From positions 682,001 through 746,000 of the forward strand of contig NZ_CP028924.1 of NCBI RefSeq assembly GCF_003061515.1: 64,000 nucleotides of DNA. The letters run 5' to 3'. Below the pieces are notes generated by a model. The model did not search any database. It was given only the letters and a program-made list of their open reading frames with translations, and was not told the origin of the DNA. Origin of the DNA: Colwellia sp. Arc7-D. GTDB taxonomy: Bacteria > Pseudomonadota > Gammaproteobacteria > Enterobacterales > Alteromonadaceae. Below, one piece after another: positions 59,742-64,000 of the stretch (positions within the stretch are counted from its first letter, which is position 1; each line of letters starts with the position of its first letter). The position numbers and the translations under genes were made by a program.

Positions 59742-60824
59742 TCAGTTTTTTAACACTATTTCCGTCAATAAAGCCTCATGCTGACAAAACAACTGATACA
59801 AATGTAATTGGTTTTTTGCTCTAACTAAATTATGTGTGGCGTATGACGTTTTGAAGTAAGTGTCGCCATTTAAAAAATCAGTTAAAAATCGAATACTCAG
59901 CATAAAAGGCATTAATTTTATGCCTTGTATTAAGCTGCTTTGCTCAGACTCGCTTAACGAGTCTTTAAAACCGGCAATGTAGGCTTCGGTTATTGCACCT
60001 AACATGTCAAAATTAATCACCATTTTATCTAATTCAGCACTGTCTTCAGCAATTGATACACAACAAGTTCGTACCATGTCGCCAAAATCATGCATTAAAT
60101 AGCCTGCCATGCAGGTGTCTAAATCAATTACTGCTATTGGTTTGTTGGTGGCTTCGCTAAAAAGTAAGTTATTAATTTTTGTATCGTTGTGCGTAACATG
60201 TAAAGGCAACGCTGCGGTTGTATTGGCGATGTTTATGATAAAGTCTTGTTGAGATTCAATAACTTTAAGTTGTGCTTTGGCAGATAGTAGTACCGGCTCA
60301 GAGGCGTTCTCTATTGCCTGATGCAGTTGCTCTATTCGCATTGCTAAATCATGAAACTGCGGAATAATTTCCGCTAATTTTTCACTGTTAAAGTCGCTTA
60401 ATGCCGCGGTAAATTGTGCGAAGGCACTGGCAACAGAACTGGCTTGTTCGACGTTAGCGATAGACTCTAAGGTGTAGCATTGCGGAATATAATGTAGGCT
60501 GCGCCAGTATTGCCCTTGTACTTTAACATGGTTGCTATTATCAATATTTCGACGTTGGAAAACAGGCGTTAACGGATAACTATTATTTTCATGTTTAATT
60601 TGTAAGTGAGCGCTGATTAAATCTGCATTGTCAGTGACTTGCTGCGGTGTTTTAAACACTTGTTGATTTAAACACTGTAAAACAAATTTTTGATCATCCG
60701 ACTGCACTAAAAAGGTGTTGTTAATAAGCCCGTTACCAAGCCGTGATACTTTGCAATCTTCTAGCGTAAACCCAAATTGCGGTAATACTAAGGCTAATAT
60801 TTTATCAGGTGTGACGTGAGGCAT
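59742..60824 (-). CDS. APH/choline-kinase-fold phosphotransferase, NahK-like
   Basis: 360 residues. Kinase-like fold: RLGNGLINNTFLV (residues 28-40) as nucleotide loop, FVLQCLN with the following region as the ATP-binding strand, HNDTKINNLLF near 210 as catalytic loop (Asp after Asn) and IDLDTCMAGYLMHDFGD near 233 as metal site. The pattern is closest to N-acetylhexosamine 1-kinase (NahK) and related sugar 1-kinases. The substrate is uncertain. It stands alone and is not clearly tied to the neighbouring B12 or lysine genes. Confidence 0.8.
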   Translation of the reverse strand: MPHVTPDKILALVLPQFGFTLEDCKVSRLGNGLINNTFLVQSDDQKFVLQCLNQQVFKTPQQVTDNADLISAHLQIKHENNSYPLTPVFQRRNIDNSNHVKVQGQYWRSLHYIPQCYTLESIANVEQASSVASAFAQFTAALSDFNSEKLAEIIPQFHDLAMRIEQLHQAIENASEPVLLSAKAQLKVIESQQDFIINIANTTAALPLHVTHNDTKINNLLFSEATNKPIAVIDLDTCMAGYLMHDFGDMVRTCCVSIAEDSAELDKMVINFDMLGAITEAYIAGFKDSLSESEQSSLIQGIKLMPFMLSIRFLTDFLNGDTYFKTSYATHNLVRAKNQLHLYQLFCQHEALLTEIVLKN

Positions 60825-60985
60825 ATATTGTTATTAATTTAGTTAAGTATGACGCCATTAATGCGCCCTGTAATACAGTTATGTTAAGGCAAGGGCTTTA
60901 ATAAATAAAGTGCTCATTAGCGTATTAACCTTAAGCCAAATCTTAAACCAAACCATAAAACCAAATCACTTTAGCCATTCGAAGG

Positions 60986-61822
60986 TTAATGCGTATATGC
61001 ATGCTTGCGAGCTAAGCGTTTTAAATTATTCATGGTCTTCGACGATGAAGTATAAGCCAGCACAATTTCTCGAGTAAGTTGTAAGCCTACTATGGGCCTA
61101 AATACGACGTCACTTTGTTTCATAATTTCACTGTGTGCAGGTAAAAATGCACATCCTAAACCTGCATGAATTAAACCCAGGGCATAATCTATGGTGGTTA
61201 TTTTTGCTCTAATGTCGAGGCTAATACCGGCTAACGCTAAGGTATCGTGTAAATTGTTCCAAGCGCTACAAGGTGTGCGCTGAATAAAAGGTAAGCCATC
61301 TAATTGCGAGAGCGAAACAGTTTCATTGAGTGCTAAAACGTGATCATAAGGGAGAGCCAACAAGTAGTCTTCTTGCCACATATCAATAAATGATTCATTT
61401 TCATGTAACTCGTCTTTTAGAATAATACGCGCATCAACTTGATCTGTGTGTGGTACCAAAGTGAGTTCGACTAACGGGTTATCTGCGGTGAAGTCTTTTA
61501 ACAATAAACTCATGCGCTCAACACCTAAACCTCTAGTAACACCTAAATTAAAGGGCTGTTTATTTGTTTTTTCAGAGAAAATGTTTTTTATTGCTCCCGC
61601 TTGCCCAAGGAGTTGCTTGGCTAATGGAAAAAGTTTTTTACCTTGTTCAGAAGGTGTTACCCCGCGTGCATGGCGAATAAAAAGTTGTACTTTAAGTTGT
61701 TGTTCTAGTTGTGCTATTGCAGACGATATTGAAGGTTGAGCTATAAAGCAGGCTTTAGCGGCTGCGCTAAAGCTTTTGAGCTCATAAACTGAAATAAAAT
61801 AATTGAGTGATTTTAAATCCAT
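60986..61822 (-). CDS. LysR-family regulator, probable regulator of glutaryl-CoA dehydrogenase
   Basis: 278 residues, a normal length for LysR regulators. Winged HTH at 1-60 (FSAAAKACFIAQPSISSAIAQLEQQL), then a linker helix and a substrate-binding domain. It is divergent from gcdH, the usual arrangement of a LysR regulator (GcdR-type) with its target, with a 17-bp palindrome between them. The inducer is probably glutarate or glutaryl-CoA; that is inference. Confidence 0.88.
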   Translation of the reverse strand: MDLKSLNYFISVYELKSFSAAAKACFIAQPSISSAIAQLEQQLKVQLFIRHARGVTPSEQGKKLFPLAKQLLGQAGAIKNIFSEKTNKQPFNLGVTRGLGVERMSLLLKDFTADNPLVELTLVPHTDQVDARIILKDELHENESFIDMWQEDYLLALPYDHVLALNETVSLSQLDGLPFIQRTPCSAWNNLHDTLALAGISLDIRAKITTIDYALGLIHAGLGCAFLPAHSEIMKQSDVVFRPIVGLQLTREIVLAYTSSSKTMNNLKRLARKHAYTH

Positions 61823-61849
61823 AATAATATCCAGTACTTTAGTTTTAGG

Positions 61850-61866
61850 TATAGTCTTAAACTATA
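61850..61866. promoter_or_regulatory. Candidate LysR operator
   Basis: The palindrome TATAGT-CTTAA-ACTATA fits the T-N11-A pattern of LysR binding sites. It lies 28 bases upstream of the regulator start and about 90 bases upstream of gcdH. Confidence 0.6.
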
Positions 61867-61953
61867 TCAGTTAAAGGAAAATAATATTTTAACTTTGGCT
61901 AGGATTTGCTTATTATTTTTGCACGAAAATTAAACAGTCAATCAGGTAATTTC

Positions 61954-63147
61954 ATGTCTAACTCAAACAGTGCAAACCGTCCTTCGTTTAAATGGCAAGA
62001 TCCGCTTTTATTGGAATCTTTATTATCTGAAGAGGAGCGCATGATCCGCGATAGCGCTCATCAGTATTGCCAAGAAAAGCTCATGCCAAGAATATTAATG
62101 GCTAATCGTAATGAAGTATTCGATGTTGAAATTATGCGCGAGCTAGGTGCATTGGGGTTATTAGGTGCAACCTTACCTGAGAAATACGGCTGTGCTGGCG
62201 TAAATTATGTTACCTACGGTTTAGTTGCTCGTGAAGTTGAGCGGGTTGACAGTGGTTACCGTAGTGCAATGAGCGTTCAATCGTCTTTAGTTATGCATCC
62301 AATTTATGCTTATGGTAGTGAAGAGCAACGAATGAAATATTTACCTAAACTTGCGAGCGGTGAATACATTGGTTGTTTTGGCTTAACAGAGCCGAATTCA
62401 GGTTCTGATCCTGCCAGTATGACTACCCATGCCACTGCGGTAGAAGGTGGCTATCGCATGACAGGAAATAAAATGTGGATCACGAACTCACCAGTGGCTG
62501 ATATTTTTGTGGTATGGGCCAAGCTCGACGGTGTCATTCGTGGATTTGTTTTAGAAAAAGGTATGGAAGGATTAAGTGCACCTAAAATTGAAGGTAAATT
62601 TTCATTACGTGCATCGATTACCGGTGAAATCGTAATGGACAATGTATTTGTACCTAGTGAGAATTTACTGCCAAATGTTAAAGGTTTGTCAGGTCCATTT
62701 GGTTGTTTGAACAAAGCACGCTACGGCATAGCTTGGGGCGCTTTAGGTGCGGCAGAGTTTTGCTGGCACGGCGCGCGTCAATACACGCTTGACCGCGAAC
62801 AGTTTGGTCGTCCATTGGCGGCAACACAGTTAATTCAGAAGAAATTAGCTGATATGCAAACCGATATTACCACCGGACTATTAGCCTGTTTACAAGCAGG
62901 GCGCTTAATGGATTCAGATCAGCTAGCGCCTGAAGCAATATCCTTAATCAAACGTAATTCTTGTGGTAAGGCATTAGAAATTGCTCGAAATGCCCGAGAT
63001 ATGCACGGTGGCAATGGTATTGCCGACGAATTTCATATTATACGTCATATGATGAACCTTGAAGCGGTTAACACCTATGAAGGCACACATGATGTACATG
63101 CCTTGATACTGGGTAGAGCGCAAACGGGTCTACAAGCATTTTACTAA
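61954..63147 (+). CDS. gcdH: Glutaryl-CoA dehydrogenase
   Basis: 397 residues from ATG 61954 (CAGG site upstream); an upstream in-frame start at 61906 adds 16 residues of no family character. FAD enzyme oxidising and decarboxylating glutaryl-CoA to crotonyl-CoA. Signatures: [15 protein letters not shown] near 130, [34 protein letters not shown], and the catalytic Glu in [17 protein letters not shown] near the C-terminus, all typical of GcdH rather than fatty acyl-CoA dehydrogenases. The 2-oxoacid dehydrogenase follows after 119 bases. Confidence 0.95.
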   Translation: MSNSNSANRPSFKWQDPLLLESLLSEEERMIRDSAHQYCQEKLMPRILMANRNEVFDVEIMRELGALGLLGATLPEKYGCAGVNYVTYGLVAREVERVDSGYRSAMSVQSSLVMHPIYAYGSEEQRMKYLPKLASGEYIGCFGLTEPNSGSDPASMTTHATAVEGGYRMTGNKMWITNSPVADIFVVWAKLDGVIRGFVLEKGMEGLSAPKIEGKFSLRASITGEIVMDNVFVPSENLLPNVKGLSGPFGCLNKARYGIAWGALGAAEFCWHGARQYTLDREQFGRPLAATQLIQKKLADMQTDITTGLLACLQAGRLMDSDQLAPEAISLIKRNSCGKALEIARNARDMHGGNGIADEFHIIRHMMNLEAVNTYEGTHDVHALILGRAQTGLQAFY

Positions 63148-63158
63148 AATAAGGTGTA

Positions 63159-63187
63159 ATTAAAGGCGTAGTGAATGCGTCTTTAAT
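63159..63187 (+). terminator. Weak hairpin after gcdH
   Basis: A ten-bp stem with one G-T wobble (ATTAAAGGCG / CGTCTTTAAT) lies 12 bases after the stop, followed by interrupted T residues. It may partly end transcription before the next gene. Confidence 0.4.
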
Positions 63188-63266
63188 TTAGGCTTTTTAG
63201 TTATTTTAAAATGGCCATAAACGTTACCTTTAAACCACAATAATAAAAATGACCCGTGGAGATATC

Positions 63267-64000
63267 ATGTCTGATCGTAATCAGTTGGTGAAAGAAAATT
63301 TTATCAACTTTGTTCGCGCCGGTACTTTACCTGAATCAAGATGTACGTTAAGCGCAAGTGATGTTGGCTTAAGCTCAGCTGACATTATTGACCTATTTGA
63401 AACCCAAGTAATGAGTCGTCACCTTGATTTACAATCACGCGTGATGCAGAAAAAAGGCCAAAGTTTTTATACTATTGGTAGTTCTGGCCATGAGGGTAAT
63501 GCGGCTTATGCCAAGGCATTTCGTCCGACTGATATGGCCTTTTTACATTATCGCAGCGGCGCGTTTGTTATACAGCGCAGCAAACAAGTGCCCGGACAAA
63601 CTATTTTATATGACATGTTGTTATCATTTGCGGCTTCAAAGGATGACCCCATTTCTGGTGGTCGTCATAAGGTTTTAGGTAGTAAAGCGCTATCGATACC
63701 ACCACAAACCAGCACCATAGCCTCGCACTTACCTAAAGCCATTGGCGCGGCTTATAGTATTCCACTTGCCAAACGGTTAGCACACCAAGGTGAAATTCCT
63801 AACGATGGCGTGATTATTTGTAATTTCGGTGATGCTTCTTCGAATCACTCAACTACACAAGGAGCAATTAACAGCACGGCTTGGGCTGCGTATCAGTCGA
63901 TCCCTATGCCGATTGTTTTTGTTTGTGAAGATAACGGCATTGGTATTTCAACGGCAACCCCAGAAGGTTGGATCGCTGCTAATTATCAAAATAGAGCCGG
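63267..64000 (+). CDS. 2-oxoacid dehydrogenase E1 component, alpha-type N-terminal part (runs off window)
   Basis: Starts at ATG 63267 with a GGAGAT site. About 244 residues are visible. Features of an E1-alpha: FYTIGSSGHEGNAA, AFLHYRSGAF, GGRHKVLG, ASHLPKAIGAAYSIPLA, and the thiamine-diphosphate motif NFGDASSNHSTTQGAIN (Gly-Asp-x...Asn) near residue 190. Next to gcdH it may be the E1 of a 2-oxoadipate dehydrogenase that feeds glutaryl-CoA to GcdH; branched-chain 2-oxoacid dehydrogenase is the other option. Whether alpha and beta parts are fused cannot be seen here. Confidence 0.85.
   Translation, partial: MSDRNQLVKENFINFVRAGTLPESRCTLSASDVGLSSADIIDLFETQVMSRHLDLQSRVMQKKGQSFYTIGSSGHEGNAAYAKAFRPTDMAFLHYRSGAFVIQRSKQVPGQTILYDMLLSFAASKDDPISGGRHKVLGSKALSIPPQTSTIASHLPKAIGAAYSIPLAKRLAHQGEIPNDGVIICNFGDASSNHSTTQGAINSTAWAAYQSIPMPIVFVCEDNGIGISTATPEGWIAANYQNRA

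Overview
The window looks like a chromosomal segment of a marine, AT-rich gammaproteobacterium of the order Alteromonadales, most like Colwellia or a close relative such as Thalassotalea. Support: the dolP-diaA-yraN-lpoA block divergent from rsmI (the enterobacterial/alteromonad order), a canonical type A RNase P RNA, an MSHA-type pilin, several TonB-dependent receptors, a cyanophycin locus like that known from Colwellia, and roughly 38-40% G+C by eye. The genus assignment is inference; no search was run. No tRNA, rRNA, insertion sequence, prophage or CRISPR array was recognised.

Layout. 1-5.3 kb: cell-envelope/division block (dolP partial, diaA, yraN, lpoA), rsmI, a GST, and rnpB with its terminator. 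5.3-12.4 kb: poorly characterised genes (a two-gene unit of a membrane protein and a possible GNAT-like protein, an ATP-grasp protein, small conserved proteins, a GFA-family protein, a DUF1499 protein). 12.4-17.3 kb: putA without the usual N-terminal DNA-binding domain, and a type IV pilin. 17.8-24.8 kb: a cyanophycin island (isoaspartyl dipeptidase, cyanophycinase, cyanophycin synthetase, and a second Mur-ligase-only synthetase-like protein). 25.7-28.8 kb: a large TonB-dependent receptor. 29.1-33.9 kb: a light/DNA-repair cluster (CRY-DASH, a second photolyase-family gene, a 50-residue DUF2256 protein and a 4Fe-4S photolyase), with the TIGR03643-type small protein at 37.4 kb. 34-43.4 kb: lipoprotein, NIT-domain chemoreceptor, diguanylate cyclase, OprD-like porin, RluA-family pseudouridine synthase, HTH-2TM regulator. 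43.5-59.3 kb: a cobalamin region with two B12 riboswitches (cobC, cobT-cobS-cobU-cobQ; a BtuB-like receptor with a partner lipoprotein; a BtuF-like protein coupled to a giant hybrid sensor kinase). 59.7-64 kb: a sugar-kinase-like phosphotransferase, then a LysR regulator divergent from glutaryl-CoA dehydrogenase and a 2-oxoacid dehydrogenase E1 that runs off the window.

How the genes work together. IadA, CphB and CphA form a storage-polymer cycle (Asp-Arg polymer made, cut to beta-Asp-Arg, then to amino acids). The cob genes assemble the lower loop of cobalamin from imported corrinoids, while the BtuB-like receptor and its lipoprotein bring corrinoids in, both under B12 riboswitch control. 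LysR/GcdH/E1 suggests 2-oxoadipate to glutaryl-CoA to crotonyl-CoA catabolism.

Three genes between 19 and 31.3 kb (cphB, the large TonB receptor and the second photolyase) are each interrupted by an apparent one-base loss. This clustering is either assembly error or recent decay and should be settled before anyone interprets those genes. The most interesting candidates for new biology are the receptor-lipoprotein pair under a B12 riboswitch (a possible gammaproteobacterial analogue of Bacteroides BtuB-BtuG), the NMT1-type hybrid kinase coupled to a signal-less BtuF-like protein, and the Mur-only partner of cyanophycin synthetase.
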